A DNA stretch of 64,000 nucleotides from UBA724 sp964229545. GTDB lineage: Bacteria; Bacteroidota; Bacteroidia; Flavobacteriales; Flavobacteriaceae. The stretch covers positions 1 through 64,000 of the forward strand of contig CAXRDP010000050.1 in the NCBI GenBank assembly GCA_964229545.1. Direction: 5' to 3'. The notes beneath the pieces were generated by a model. That model was not told the origin of the DNA and searched no databases. It saw only the letters and a list, made by a program, of their open reading frames with translations. Of this stretch, positions 1 to 8,661 are shown one piece after another. The position numbers were made by a program, and so were the translations under genes. Position 1 is the stretch's first letter. Every line of letters starts with the position of its first letter.

Positions 1-2238
1 TTGGTTTCTGAAGATGGGGGGAAGACTTTTTACACCATGAAAGAGACCAACAAACATTCGGATAATCACTCGTTGACATTTAAGGCCAATGACCCCAATT
101 ACCTGTTGTTTGGTAGTGATGGGGGGATTTATGAATCTTTCGACGATACCGAAAACTGGCGTTTTGTGAATAACCTTCCCTTGACGCAGTTCTACAAACT
201 TGCCGTTGATGATGCCGAACCTTTTTATAATATTTTTGGTGGAACCCAAGACAACAATACGCAAGGTGGCCCTTCACGCACGGTCCGTACCGATGGCATT
301 GCCAATTCGGACTGGTTTGTACTGCTAGGAGGTGATGGTCACCAACCTGCCACGGAGCCGGGCAACCCCAACATTGTATATGCCCAGTGGCAACAGGGAA
401 ACCTGTATCGTATTGATCGCACCAATGGCGAAGCGGTGTATATCAAGCCTCAAAGTCGATTGGGAGAACCCTATGAAAGATACAATTGGGACGCACCGAT
501 TTTGGTCAGTCACCACAATCCGAAACATTTGTATTTCGGAACACAGCGTGTGTGGCGATCGGAAGACCGTGGTGATAGTTGGACGCCTATTTCGGGAGAC
601 CTTACAAAGGATGAGGAAAGAATGGGGTTACCCATCATGGGGCGCCAACAAAGTTTTGACAACCCTTGGGATTTGTATGCGATGTCGACCTACAACACCA
701 TTACCTCATTGGCCGAATCCAAGCTCAATGGTGATGTGCTCTATGCAGGTACGGATGATGGTATCATACAATACACCAAAGACGGTGGTCAAAACTGGAC
801 ACGCATGACGGTGGACAAGTTGCCGGGTGTTCCCGAGACCGCCTTTGTAAACGATATCAAAGCTGATCTGCACGACGAACAAACCGCCTATGTGGCACTA
901 GACAATCACAAATATGGAGATTACAGTCCGTATCTCTACAAAACCACCAACGGTGGAAAAAAATGGGTTTCAATCACGGAAGGTATTCCAGATGGAACCC
1001 TCATTTGGCGTTTGGTGCAAGATCATGTGAATCCCAATCTGTTGTTTTTGGGTACAGAGTACGGTGTTTATGTAAGTGTCGATCAGGGTGCCAAATGGCA
1101 TAAGTTTTCCAATGGTTTGCCCACCATTTCGGTTCGTGATTTGGCCATTCAGCAGCGCGAAAATGACTTGGTTTTGGCCACCTTTGGACGCAGTTTTTAT
1201 GTTCTGGATGACTACAGCCCTTTACGAGATATAAACCCAAATAGTGTGACGGAAAATGCATTGCTGTTTGAACCACGCAAAGCACTCCAGTACAATCCCA
1301 TTCGAGGAGGTACTTCTAGCCAAGGAGCATCTTTTTATACAGCTGAAAATCCCGATTATGGGGCTCTTTTCACTTATTATATCAAAGAGGGTCACAAATC
1401 TATCAAAGCCCAAAGGCAGAAAAAGGAAAAGAATATCAAAGATGGTGACATCACATTCCCAGGTTGGGAGGCCTTGGATGCGGAAATGGCTGAGTCCAAA
1501 GCAGAGGCGCTTTTGGTCGTCTCAGATATGGCGGGCAATGTGGTAGATCGCATCACAGCACCCCTCAAAAAAGGAATTCATCGGGTGAGTTGGGATCTTA
1601 AAAAACCTTACACCACGATTGTTGACCCGGACTCTAAGCGAGAAAACATCAACGCATGGCGCCTGCACGTTGCACCCGGCACCTATCAAGTGGCCTTGTA
1701 CCAAAGAGTAGGAGGTGTGGTTACTCCATTGGCTGATGCCAAAAGTTTTGAAGTCGAGCGCATTCGAGAAAATATTTTGGACAATCCTTTGAGTAATCAA
1801 AGAGAAACATATGTTCAGCAACTTTTGGATTTGAATAAGTCTGTGGATTTGGCGGAACATTATTTTGAAAAAGCCGCTAAGCGTGTTGCCAAACTCGAAA
1901 AAGCACTCAGGTTTACCGAAACTAACAAAGAGTCACTAACCGCAGAGGTATACAAATTGCGAGATGAAAAAATTGCAATCAAAAATGCACTAGAGGGCAG
2001 TCCTGCCAAGGCTGAAGTGGGGGAAAAAGAACAACCCACCCTGCAGTACAGACTTTATTTCGCTGCCAACGGCTTGATGGGAAACTCGTATGGCCCAACG
2101 ACTTTGCATATGGAAAGTTTTGCCATGGCCTCACAGCTTTTTGATGAATTGGAACCTCGAATAGATCGATTTGTACAGCAAGTAGATCAGTTGGCTAAAA
2201 AGCTAGAAACTGCAGGTGCGCCCTTTGTGGTGGACTGA
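1..2238 (+). CDS. BNR/VPS10-type repeat protein, 3' part (gene begins outside the window)
   Basis: This is the C-terminal 745 residues of a large, probably secreted, beta-propeller protein. The frame is open from the first base, so the real start lies upstream. Asp-box (BNR) motifs recur: SEDGGKTF near residue 3, SEDRGDSW near 187, TKDGGQNW near 259, TTNGGKKW near 315 and SVDQGAKW near 358. These are typical of sortilin/VPS10 and glycosyl-hydrolase-like propellers. A region rich in Lys, Glu and Ala follows (about residues 600-680) and may be helical. The substrate is unknown; annotation as a glycosyl hydrolase would rest only on the repeats. The 3' end overlaps the convergent DUF3810 gene by 52 bp. 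Confidence 0.85.
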   Translation: MVSEDGGKTFYTMKETNKHSDNHSLTFKANDPNYLLFGSDGGIYESFDDTENWRFVNNLPLTQFYKLAVDDAEPFYNIFGGTQDNNTQGGPSRTVRTDGIANSDWFVLLGGDGHQPATEPGNPNIVYAQWQQGNLYRIDRTNGEAVYIKPQSRLGEPYERYNWDAPILVSHHNPKHLYFGTQRVWRSEDRGDSWTPISGDLTKDEERMGLPIMGRQQSFDNPWDLYAMSTYNTITSLAESKLNGDVLYAGTDDGIIQYTKDGGQNWTRMTVDKLPGVPETAFVNDIKADLHDEQTAYVALDNHKYGDYSPYLYKTTNGGKKWVSITEGIPDGTLIWRLVQDHVNPNLLFLGTEYGVYVSVDQGAKWHKFSNGLPTISVRDLAIQQRENDLVLATFGRSFYVLDDYSPLRDINPNSVTENALLFEPRKALQYNPIRGGTSSQGASFYTAENPDYGALFTYYIKEGHKSIKAQRQKKEKNIKDGDITFPGWEALDAEMAESKAEALLVVSDMAGNVVDRITAPLKKGIHRVSWDLKKPYTTIVDPDSKRENINAWRLHVAPGTYQVALYQRVGGVVTPLADAKSFEVERIRENILDNPLSNQRETYVQQLLDLNKSVDLAEHYFEKAAKRVAKLEKALRFTETNKESLTAEVYKLRDEKIAIKNALEGSPAKAEVGEKEQPTLQYRLYFAANGLMGNSYGPTTLHMESFAMASQLFDELEPRIDRFVQQVDQLAKKLETAGAPFVVD

Positions 2239-3263
2239 TTTTCTGTAAATTCATGTAAAAACAATCCGACAACCAAATTGTAGCTCGCAATGCCTGCAGT
2301 TTGGTTGTTGGCTTTTAGATACTGGTCATAGGTTTTTTTAAAAAGTGGTTCAAGAGGGTTTTGATAGGAGCTCCAAAACGCTTGTATTTCTTGATAGTTT
2401 TTCAGAATACCTGTGTTCATTTGACTTACCGCCTTTTCATATAGCTGCATATCACTATTTCGCAATGCACGCAGACAGTATTGCAACGCCAACGTATGTC
2501 CTGCATAACGCATATAGGCATCATCGGCATTCATGGCAACACTGATTCCAACAAAATTGGCCTCTTCTTCAGCCGCATACCCAAGTTGATGGGCGATTTC
2601 GTGTGTGGCAGTGGTGAGAATCCGCAATTTGGGTTGTTTGCTGTTGACCTGTGCCTCCAAGGTAAAAGGGTTGAGATATCCGCTGTAACCCATATATGTG
2701 AGCGGCATGCTTAACAAGGACGCTTTGATGTTCTGCCTTGGGTAATCGTAAGATTTTTGAATGGAACGAGTAGCTATGTTTAATAGTTTGTCTTGGCTGT
2801 AAGGAACCGTTACACCCACTGTAGAATCTGAAACCAATTGGGTGTGAATCAGATTGCTTTTGTTTATCAAATTTTGGGTAAGGTTATTTAGCTCCTCAAC
2901 AGAGTAGTTGGTTTTAAGATTCCATTTTTTAGAAAGAGAGGTGCGGTGGTAATGCAAACCCCATTGGATGTGAAACACCAATAGTATTATGCTGAGAATG
3001 CCTAAAGCACGCACGAATCTTTTCCAACGAAAACATTTGGGCAAATGTTTCAGCTCAAACAGTAAATAAAGGATGGCGACGATGTAAAAAATATCACCAA
3101 CAGAAAAAGGAACCCATGCGGTTAATGCCAAGGTAAATGGGCTTAACCATTTGTAGAGGCCGTTGGCGTACCAAGTGTCTATCCAAGTGCTGTTTTCGGC
3201 TACCCACTGCAGGAAGAACCATAGTGGAATCAATAAAAAGGCGAAAAACCGAAAAGTTTTCAC
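2187..3263 (-). CDS. DUF3810 family membrane metalloprotease-like protein
   Basis: This 358-residue protein has about three hydrophobic segments in the first 110 residues, followed by a soluble domain. The motif HEIAHQLGYAAEEEAN near residue 220 is a gluzincin-type HExxH with a downstream Glu, as in the DUF3810 family. A zinc peptidase activity is inferred from the motif, not known. The start is a GTG whose last two bases lie in the TGA of the upstream cyclophilin-FKBP gene (GTGA overlap), which suggests translational coupling. It is the last gene of the minus-strand operon that begins with nrnA. Its 3' end runs 52 bp into the convergent BNR gene. Confidence 0.85.
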   Translation of the reverse strand: MKTFRFFAFLLIPLWFFLQWVAENSTWIDTWYANGLYKWLSPFTLALTAWVPFSVGDIFYIVAILYLLFELKHLPKCFRWKRFVRALGILSIILLVFHIQWGLHYHRTSLSKKWNLKTNYSVEELNNLTQNLINKSNLIHTQLVSDSTVGVTVPYSQDKLLNIATRSIQKSYDYPRQNIKASLLSMPLTYMGYSGYLNPFTLEAQVNSKQPKLRILTTATHEIAHQLGYAAEEEANFVGISVAMNADDAYMRYAGHTLALQYCLRALRNSDMQLYEKAVSQMNTGILKNYQEIQAFWSSYQNPLEPLFKKTYDQYLKANNQTAGIASYNLVVGLFLHEFTENQSTTKGAPAVSSFLAN

Positions 3264-4291
3264 TCTTGGGTAGAGACAATCTCGACCTCAAAAATCAGGT
3301 TGGACATCGGAGGAATGCCACGATTTCCACTTTCTCCATAAGCCAAGTCATAAGGCAAGTACAATGTGGCTTTGTCACCGACCTTAAGAAGTCTCAGTCC
3401 TTCTTTAAAGCCTTCAATCATACGGGCTTCGGGTCCTACTTGGGCTGGTATGGGCTGGTAGGGTCTTTTCGGATTTACCATATTGTAGGCTTCCGCAACA
3501 GATTTGATACTGGTGTCCAATAGACTGCCATCCTCAAAGTAGACTGCATAGTGGGTATTGATGGTTTTGTCTTCACTGACAGCTTCTCCTGAGCCTGCTT
3601 CTGTGATCACATATCCAAGACCACTTTCTGTAAACTGTGCTTGTTCTTTCAGTTTGGTCAAGGCATCAGCTTTGTCATTTTTTACTTTGTCTTTTTCGGC
3701 AAAATAATTATCAAAAACTGCAGGGGCGTCAAAGGTTCTTGCGGCTTTTCCTTTGCGAACGATTTTTACACTTATGATGGTGTCGTTTTGTGCAATGGAA
3801 TCTACCACTTCCTGACCACTGACAACCTTACCAAAAACCGTATGCCCTCCGTTGAGCCAAGGGGTCTCTTTGTGTGTGATAAAAAACTGACTTCCATTGG
3901 TAGCCGGTCCGCTGTTGGCCATGGACAACACGCCTGGGCCATCGTGTTTTAGAGTTTCTACAAACTCATCGTCAAAGGCGTAGCCAGGACCTCCAGAGCC
4001 CGTTCCCAACGGATCGCCTCCCTGAATCATAAAATCTTTAATCACTCGATGGAACTTCAGGCCATCGTAGTATGGTTTCCCACTGTAGGCTTCATCAACT
4101 TGGTTGTTGGTTCCTTCACTAAGTGAAACAAAATTGGCAACGGTAATAGGGGTTTGCTCAAATCTAAGTTCAAGAAAGATTTCTCCTTTGTTGGTGTTGA
4201 TATTGGCATAAAGTCCATCTTCGAGCTTGTTGTCACAGGCGCTTACTGTTAGAATTAAGATGGCGATAAGTAGATGTATTGATTTCATCAT
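3260..4291 (-). CDS. Cyclophilin-FKBP fusion peptidyl-prolyl isomerase lipoprotein
   Basis: This 343-residue protein carries two unrelated prolyl isomerase folds. The N-terminus is a lipoprotein signal with a lipobox-like LTVSAC, Cys near residue 19. Residues about 28-185 are a cyclophilin domain, with FHRVIKDFMIQGGDP, a GSQFFIT core and the GHTVFGKV turn. Residues about 225-340 are an FKBP domain ending in YGESGNRGIPPMSNLIFEVE. It probably folds periplasmic or outer-membrane proteins. Its ATG overlaps the gldI TGA (ATGA), so it is likely co-translated with gldI. An alternative start is the adjacent ATG at 4288. Confidence 0.92.
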   Translation of the reverse strand: MMKSIHLLIAILILTVSACDNKLEDGLYANINTNKGEIFLELRFEQTPITVANFVSLSEGTNNQVDEAYSGKPYYDGLKFHRVIKDFMIQGGDPLGTGSGGPGYAFDDEFVETLKHDGPGVLSMANSGPATNGSQFFITHKETPWLNGGHTVFGKVVSGQEVVDSIAQNDTIISVKIVRKGKAARTFDAPAVFDNYFAEKDKVKNDKADALTKLKEQAQFTESGLGYVITEAGSGEAVSEDKTINTHYAVYFEDGSLLDTSIKSVAEAYNMVNPKRPYQPIPAQVGPEARMIEGFKEGLRLLKVGDKATLYLPYDLAYGESGNRGIPPMSNLIFEVEIVSTQE

Positions 4292-4830
4292 GGGTTGTTT
4301 TTTTGAGAGTTTAAAGTTATAAAAATACGGGCAACCAACGGGGCGTTGGGTGGAATTAATTCTCCGTCACCCGTGGCGCCAAAAGCAAGGGCAGAAGGCA
4401 TAGCGACGGTGGCTTCTAAACCCACTGGAATTTCTTTCATCACTTGCAGAATTCCCGATGGAACATACTGGTTTGTCAATGGGTTTTCTATACGTGTGGG
4501 CTCGTAATAGGGTGTGCCGTCCAACCGCAACATGTTCAAGTAGAGCGTGGGTAATGAAGTTGAATCGATAAAGATTTGTGCTACATCGCTTTGGGCATGG
4601 GAATACCATACTCCATAGGAAGTTTGGGTGTAAGACATGTTCTGTCGTGCTACCCAGTTTTCCAGCACTTCGGTTTCATAAGCCAGTTGTGCCCGATTTT
4701 TCGACACGGAGTCTTCAACCCTCGAACTTACAGATGTATTCACGGGTCTTCTTGCTTCTTGCTGTGTACAAGCGTGCAGTGTAAGGAGAAGTGTTACTAC
4801 GAGTAGGCGTTTTGTAAATCTTCCCGGCAT
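4288..4830 (-). CDS. gldI: Gliding-motility-associated FKBP-type PPIase lipoprotein GldI
   Basis: This 180-residue lipoprotein has a signal peptide ending in a lipobox (TLHACTQQ, Cys at about 21) and a C-terminal FKBP-type isomerase domain (residues about 85-178, with PSALAFGATGDGELIPPNAPLVARI). Size, lipobox and position next to a larger PPIase fit GldI, which in Flavobacterium is needed for gliding and type IX secretion. The start lies 34 bp inside nrnA, and I found no later in-frame start that would keep the signal peptide. Tight packing with its neighbours implies one transcript from nrnA. It could also be a general periplasmic FKBP. Confidence 0.85.
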   Translation of the reverse strand: MPGRFTKRLLVVTLLLTLHACTQQEARRPVNTSVSSRVEDSVSKNRAQLAYETEVLENWVARQNMSYTQTSYGVWYSHAQSDVAQIFIDSTSLPTLYLNMLRLDGTPYYEPTRIENPLTNQYVPSGILQVMKEIPVGLEATVAMPSALAFGATGDGELIPPNAPLVARIFITLNSQKNNP

Positions 4831-5822
4831 TGGTCGAGTTTTTGAAGCAAATGGTTGACAGTTTCTTCGAGAGTCATTTCTGAACGGCCTCCTGCTGCGT
4901 TGTGATGTCCGCCGCCGTTAAAATGGGCCCTGGCAAAGTCATTGACTGAAAATGCACCTTTGGAGCGAAATGACATTTTGATATACCCTTCTTTTTTGTT
5001 TTCAATCATGATGACTGCAAGCACAGATCCGTCTATGGACAGTCCGTAATTGACAAAACCCTCGGTATCTCCTTTTTGGTAATCGCACGATAGGAGTTCT
5101 TCAGAACTGAGTGTAATATAAGCGGTTCTAAGCGATTCATCATAGTGTAAGTTATTCAAGGCAATTCCCAATAGCTGAAGTCTGCCTAGGCTGGCGGTGT
5201 CTTTGATTTTATCGGCAATGTCACTGTGGTTGGCGCCATTCTCAATCAAATCCGCAACTGCTCTGTGGGTTGTAGGGGTAACAGAGGGAAAACGAAAAGA
5301 CCCTGTATCTGTTAATATACCCACATACAAAGCGGTGGCTATGTTTTTGTCTAGAAGATGCGAATAACCCTGAGCTTCAATAATATGATACACCAGCTCA
5401 CAAGTAGAACCGAGTTCAGGATACGAAAACAACAAATCAGCAAAACCGTCGGGTTCACGGTGGTGATCGATGACTACTTTTTTTCCCTTACATCTCCCTA
5501 TAAACTCCCCCATGTCCCCAATACGCTGTAAGGTGTTAAAGTCGAGTACAAAAATGGAGTCGGCCTCAGCAAGAAGTTTTTGGGTACTTAGGGTGCTTTC
5601 CTCATAAATCAACACCTGGTCACTTCCAGGAATCCACTTTAAGAAATCTGGATATTGATCTGGACTGACAACGGATGTGGTGTGGCCCAATTTGTCTAGC
5701 AAATGTTTCCACCCCAAACAACTCCCCATGGCATCTCCGTCGGGACTTTTATGAGGAACAATAACTACCTTTTGGGGGCTTTCCAAAAGCGTTTTTAACT
5801 GTAGGCTGTTTTCAATTTTCAT
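4797..5822 (-). CDS. nrnA: DHH/DHHA1 bifunctional oligoribonuclease / PAP phosphatase NrnA
   Basis: This 341-residue cytoplasmic phosphoesterase degrades short oligoribonucleotides and, in the family, hydrolyses 3'-phosphoadenosine 5'-phosphate. The DHH metal motifs are visible: PHKSPDGDAMGS near residue 22, VLDFN near 93, VIDHHREPDG near 117, and TDTGSFRF near 170. The DHHA1 signature GGGHHNAAGGR sits near residue 306. It is the first gene of the minus-strand operon nrnA-gldI-PPIase-DUF3810. A -7-like box (5829-5836) ends 6 nt before the ATG, so the mRNA may have almost no leader. Confidence 0.93.
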   Translation of the reverse strand: MKIENSLQLKTLLESPQKVVIVPHKSPDGDAMGSCLGWKHLLDKLGHTTSVVSPDQYPDFLKWIPGSDQVLIYEESTLSTQKLLAEADSIFVLDFNTLQRIGDMGEFIGRCKGKKVVIDHHREPDGFADLLFSYPELGSTCELVYHIIEAQGYSHLLDKNIATALYVGILTDTGSFRFPSVTPTTHRAVADLIENGANHSDIADKIKDTASLGRLQLLGIALNNLHYDESLRTAYITLSSEELLSCDYQKGDTEGFVNYGLSIDGSVLAVIMIENKKEGYIKMSFRSKGAFSVNDFARAHFNGGGHHNAAGGRSEMTLEETVNHLLQKLDQCREDLQNAYS

Positions 5823-5828
5823 CAGGCG

Positions 5829-5836
5829 CTAAGATA
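5829..5836 (-). promoter_or_regulatory. Putative -7 box for nrnA (TATCTTAG)
   Basis: On the minus strand TATCTTAG resembles the Bacteroidota -7 element TAnnTTTG. It ends 6 nt before the nrnA ATG. No convincing -33 TTTG was found. Confidence 0.4.
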
Positions 5837-5873
5837 CACAATGATTGCATGTGGATAAATTCGTTGCATTTCG

Positions 5874-5881
5874 TACTTTTG
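5874..5881 (+). promoter_or_regulatory. Putative -7 box (TACTTTTG) for the 5913 gene and mutL
   Basis: TACTTTTG matches TAnnTTTG exactly. It lies 31 nt upstream of the GTG at 5913, in the gap shared with divergent nrnA. A -33 element at normal spacing is not obvious. Confidence 0.5.
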
Positions 5882-5912
5882 AATGAGCTTATAATCCCAT
5901 GATATAGACTTC

Positions 5913-6200
5913 GTGCGCATCAATTTTTTTAAGCAAAGACAAAACCGGCGCTACAACTACACCCCGCGCTATTTTAAAGGAAAAAAAGACCAAAATCCCT
6001 ATGATTTTGACGCTACTTTTTCCAAGTACCGCGACATGCCCAACTCCAACGACTTTGGAGCCCATTGGCGTGAAGCCAGGGCTTACAGCCGGACGCGAGG
6101 AAATAGGGGGTTTAGCAAGTTGTTTTATATAATACTGGCTATATTGGTGTTTTTGGTACTTTATGTGCTTGATTTTGACCTTTCTATTTTTAAACAATAA
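5913..6200 (+). CDS. Small single-pass membrane protein upstream of mutL
   Basis: This 95-residue protein has a basic, aromatic-rich N-terminal two thirds (many Arg, Tyr, Phe) and one C-terminal transmembrane helix (about residues 70-92: LFYIILAILVFLVLYVL). The start is GTG, since no ATG keeps the whole basic region. Homologues of this size before mutL in Flavobacteriia are often labelled riboflavin synthase subunit beta. Nothing in the sequence supports that: there is no lumazine-synthase fold motif and the length is wrong. It ends 2 nt before mutL, so the two are probably co-transcribed. Function unknown. Confidence 0.75.
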   Translation: MRINFFKQRQNRRYNYTPRYFKGKKDQNPYDFDATFSKYRDMPNSNDFGAHWREARAYSRTRGNRGFSKLFYIILAILVFLVLYVLDFDLSIFKQ

Positions 6201-6202
6201 AC

Positions 6203-7978
6203 ATGGCAGATCGCATTGAACTGTTGCCCGATCACGTGGCCAATCAGATAGCAGCCGGAGAAGTGGTGCAGCGACCTGCCTCTGTGGTCAAAGAATTGCT
6301 AGAAAACGCCATAGATGCAGGTGCAAAAAACATCAAGCTGATTGTCAAAGATGGTGGCAAAACGCTGATTCAAGTGATAGACGACGGCACGGGGATGAGT
6401 GTTTCTGATGCCCGTATGTGTTTTGAGCGACATGCTACCTCAAAAATTAGAAAAGCAGAGGATCTTTTTGAGCTTTCCACCAAGGGTTTTAGAGGTGAAG
6501 CCTTGGCCAGTATCGCTGCGATTGCTCAGGTGCGGTTGAGAACCAAAACACAAGAAAATAGTTTGGGTACTGAAATTTCTATCGAAGGGTCCGAGGTTCA
6601 AGATCAGCAAGCCGTAGCTACAGACAAAGGTTGTTCTATTGCCGTTAAAAATTTGTTTTATAACATCCCTGCTCGACGCAATTTCCTCAAATCTGATGCG
6701 GTTGAACTGCGTCATATAATTGATGAATTCCAACGTGTGGTGTTGGTTCACTGTGAATTAGGGTTTGGTTTTTATAATAATGACACTCTGTTGTTCCAGT
6801 TGGAGCCCACCAATATGCGCCAACGTATTGTTCAGGTTTTTGGTAAAAACACCAATGAAAAATTGGTTCCTGTTAATGAAACAACTGAGGTGGTTCAACT
6901 ACGCGGGTTTGTCTACAAACCTGAATTTGCTAAAAAATCCAGACAACAACAGTTTTTCTTTGTCAATAGCCGTTTTGTCAAAAGCCCCTATATGCATCAT
7001 GCGGTCTTGAGCGCTTTTGAAGGCCTGTTGGCCCCCAATATGCAACCCGGATATATATTGTATTTAGATGTCCCCCCGCAAACAATTGACATCAACATAC
7101 ATCCTACAAAAACCGAGGTTAAGTTTGAGGATGATCACACTCTATACGCCATTTTGCGCGCTGCACTCAAACACAGTTTGGGGCAGTTTAGCATTGCACC
7201 GAGCTTGGATTTTGAACACAGCCAAGAACTGGAGGTTCCTGTAGGAGCGCCACCTCCCTCACAAGCACCTCGAGTTGAAGTTGACAGCACTTTCAACCCT
7301 TTTGAAAACCAATCCAAAGCCAAACAAAGTTGGACTGCCCTGTACGAGGGCCTGGAAGATGTGTCTATTCCCACACCTTCTGCTTCTCTTTTTGACAATG
7401 ATGTGACACACCACCAAGCGCCCGCTTTTCAATTCCGTAACAAATACATTGTTTCGACCACCAAATCGGGGATGCTGATTGTGCATCAAGGACGTGCGCA
7501 CAGGCGGGTGTTGTATGAGCGTCTTTTGCAACAAGTCGACGCACGTAGTGTTCCTGCGCAAATTCTTGCTTTTCCTGTGCAAATTCCAATGAATCAAGCT
7601 TCTTTGGCTTTGTTTTTGCCTCATCAAAAAGATTTAGAGTTGATGGGTTTTTCTTTTGGCAAATTAGAGGCGGATGCTGTTGAAGTTACCTCTGTGCATA
7701 CCAGCATTACCGCCGACCAAATACCTGTTTTTTTGGAAACCTTGTTAGACGATTTACAACATCGACCCCAAACAGGGGCCGATAATATGAAACAATATTT
7801 GGCAAAAATATTGTCCAAATTTGGCGCTGTACGTTCGGGTGTTGAGTTGCATACTGCTGCTCAAACAGGTTTGATAGATGATTTGTTTGCATGTCAGACT
7901 CCCGACCGCTGTCCTGATGGAACTCCTATCTTTGTCGTTCTTTCTGCGGAGCAGATTGATAAAAAATTTAATGTATGA
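6203..7978 (+). CDS. mutL: DNA mismatch repair protein MutL
   Basis: MutL couples mismatch recognition by MutS to strand removal. The N-terminal GHKL ATPase is clear: LLENAIDAGA near residue 33, DDGTGM near 60, ATSKI near 79 and GFRGEALASI near 95. The dimerisation domain follows after a linker (about 345-405). The C-terminal endonuclease motif DQHA(x)2E(x)4E is degenerate here: the aligned segment near residue 425 reads VHQGRAHRRVLYE, without the Asp or the first Glu. The second metal motif appears only as CPDGTP near the end. The length (591) is normal. The last four bases overlap the rhomboid start. Confidence 0.95.
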   Translation: MADRIELLPDHVANQIAAGEVVQRPASVVKELLENAIDAGAKNIKLIVKDGGKTLIQVIDDGTGMSVSDARMCFERHATSKIRKAEDLFELSTKGFRGEALASIAAIAQVRLRTKTQENSLGTEISIEGSEVQDQQAVATDKGCSIAVKNLFYNIPARRNFLKSDAVELRHIIDEFQRVVLVHCELGFGFYNNDTLLFQLEPTNMRQRIVQVFGKNTNEKLVPVNETTEVVQLRGFVYKPEFAKKSRQQQFFFVNSRFVKSPYMHHAVLSAFEGLLAPNMQPGYILYLDVPPQTIDINIHPTKTEVKFEDDHTLYAILRAALKHSLGQFSIAPSLDFEHSQELEVPVGAPPPSQAPRVEVDSTFNPFENQSKAKQSWTALYEGLEDVSIPTPSASLFDNDVTHHQAPAFQFRNKYIVSTTKSGMLIVHQGRAHRRVLYERLLQQVDARSVPAQILAFPVQIPMNQASLALFLPHQKDLELMGFSFGKLEADAVEVTSVHTSITADQIPVFLETLLDDLQHRPQTGADNMKQYLAKILSKFGAVRSGVELHTAAQTGLIDDLFACQTPDRCPDGTPIFVVLSAEQIDKKFNV

Positions 7979-8661
7979 GGAATTTGCCGGATATCATTAA
8001 ACAGTTGATCATCATCAATCTGATTTTTTTTGTTGGGTCTATGTTTATCGACAACATCGCCTATGACTTGTTGGCCTTGCATTACCCCAAAAACGATCTT
8101 TTTCAACCATGGCAGATTGTAACCCATATGTTTATGCATGGGGATTTTAACCACATACTCTTCAATATGTTTGGTTTGTGGATGTTTGGAGCGCCCTTGG
8201 CACAGATGTGGGGTAAAAACAAGTTCCTGTTTTTTTACTTTTCCACGGGTTTGGGTGCTGCTGCACTACAGTTGTTGATGTATCATTATCAGATCGAGGA
8301 GATTGTAGCTCAACTCATGCAAGACGGTTATGGTCGTAGCGCTATTTATGATATGCTTGCCAACAACCAAACATTGTTTAATGTAAAAATGGTAGGTGCC
8401 TCTGGTGCATTGTATGGGGTTTTGGTAGCTTTTGCCTTCCTTTTTCCCAATGCTGAACTGATGCTTATCTTTTTGCCCATCCCTATAAAGGCAAAATACT
8501 TTGTGCCACTTCTTTTGTTGAGTGATTTGTTTTTTGGATTTACTTCGTATTCTATGGGTCCCATAGCACACTTTGCGCATTTGGGCGGTGCAGTGACTGG
8601 ATTTGCCATGATGTGGTACTGGAAAAAACAACAATTTAGAAACAACCGTTGGGACCTATGA
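7975..8661 (+). CDS. Rhomboid family intramembrane serine protease (first of two)
   Basis: This 228-residue polytopic membrane protease has the complete rhomboid signature. HMFMHGDFNHILFNMFGLW near residue 48 includes the HxxxN motif, GASGALYG near 142 holds the catalytic Ser, and HFAHLGGAVTG near 197 holds the catalytic His. About six transmembrane segments are visible. The ATG overlaps the mutL stop (ATGA), and the 3' end overlaps the second rhomboid by 13 bp, so mutL and the two rhomboids are a coupled cluster. The substrate is unknown. Confidence 0.93.
   Translation: MRNLPDIIKQLIIINLIFFVGSMFIDNIAYDLLALHYPKNDLFQPWQIVTHMFMHGDFNHILFNMFGLWMFGAPLAQMWGKNKFLFFYFSTGLGAAALQLLMYHYQIEEIVAQLMQDGYGRSAIYDMLANNQTLFNVKMVGASGALYGVLVAFAFLFPNAELMLIFLPIPIKAKYFVPLLLLSDLFFGFTSYSMGPIAHFAHLGGAVTGFAMMWYWKKQQFRNNRWDL

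Noticed and set aside
332..808. A 158-codon plus-strand ORF inside the BNR gene
   Set aside because: It is a shadow frame of the repeat protein with no recognisable domain.
5913..6200. Riboflavin synthase subunit beta
   Set aside because: The name is common for homologues, but the sequence is a basic single-pass membrane protein without lumazine-synthase features.
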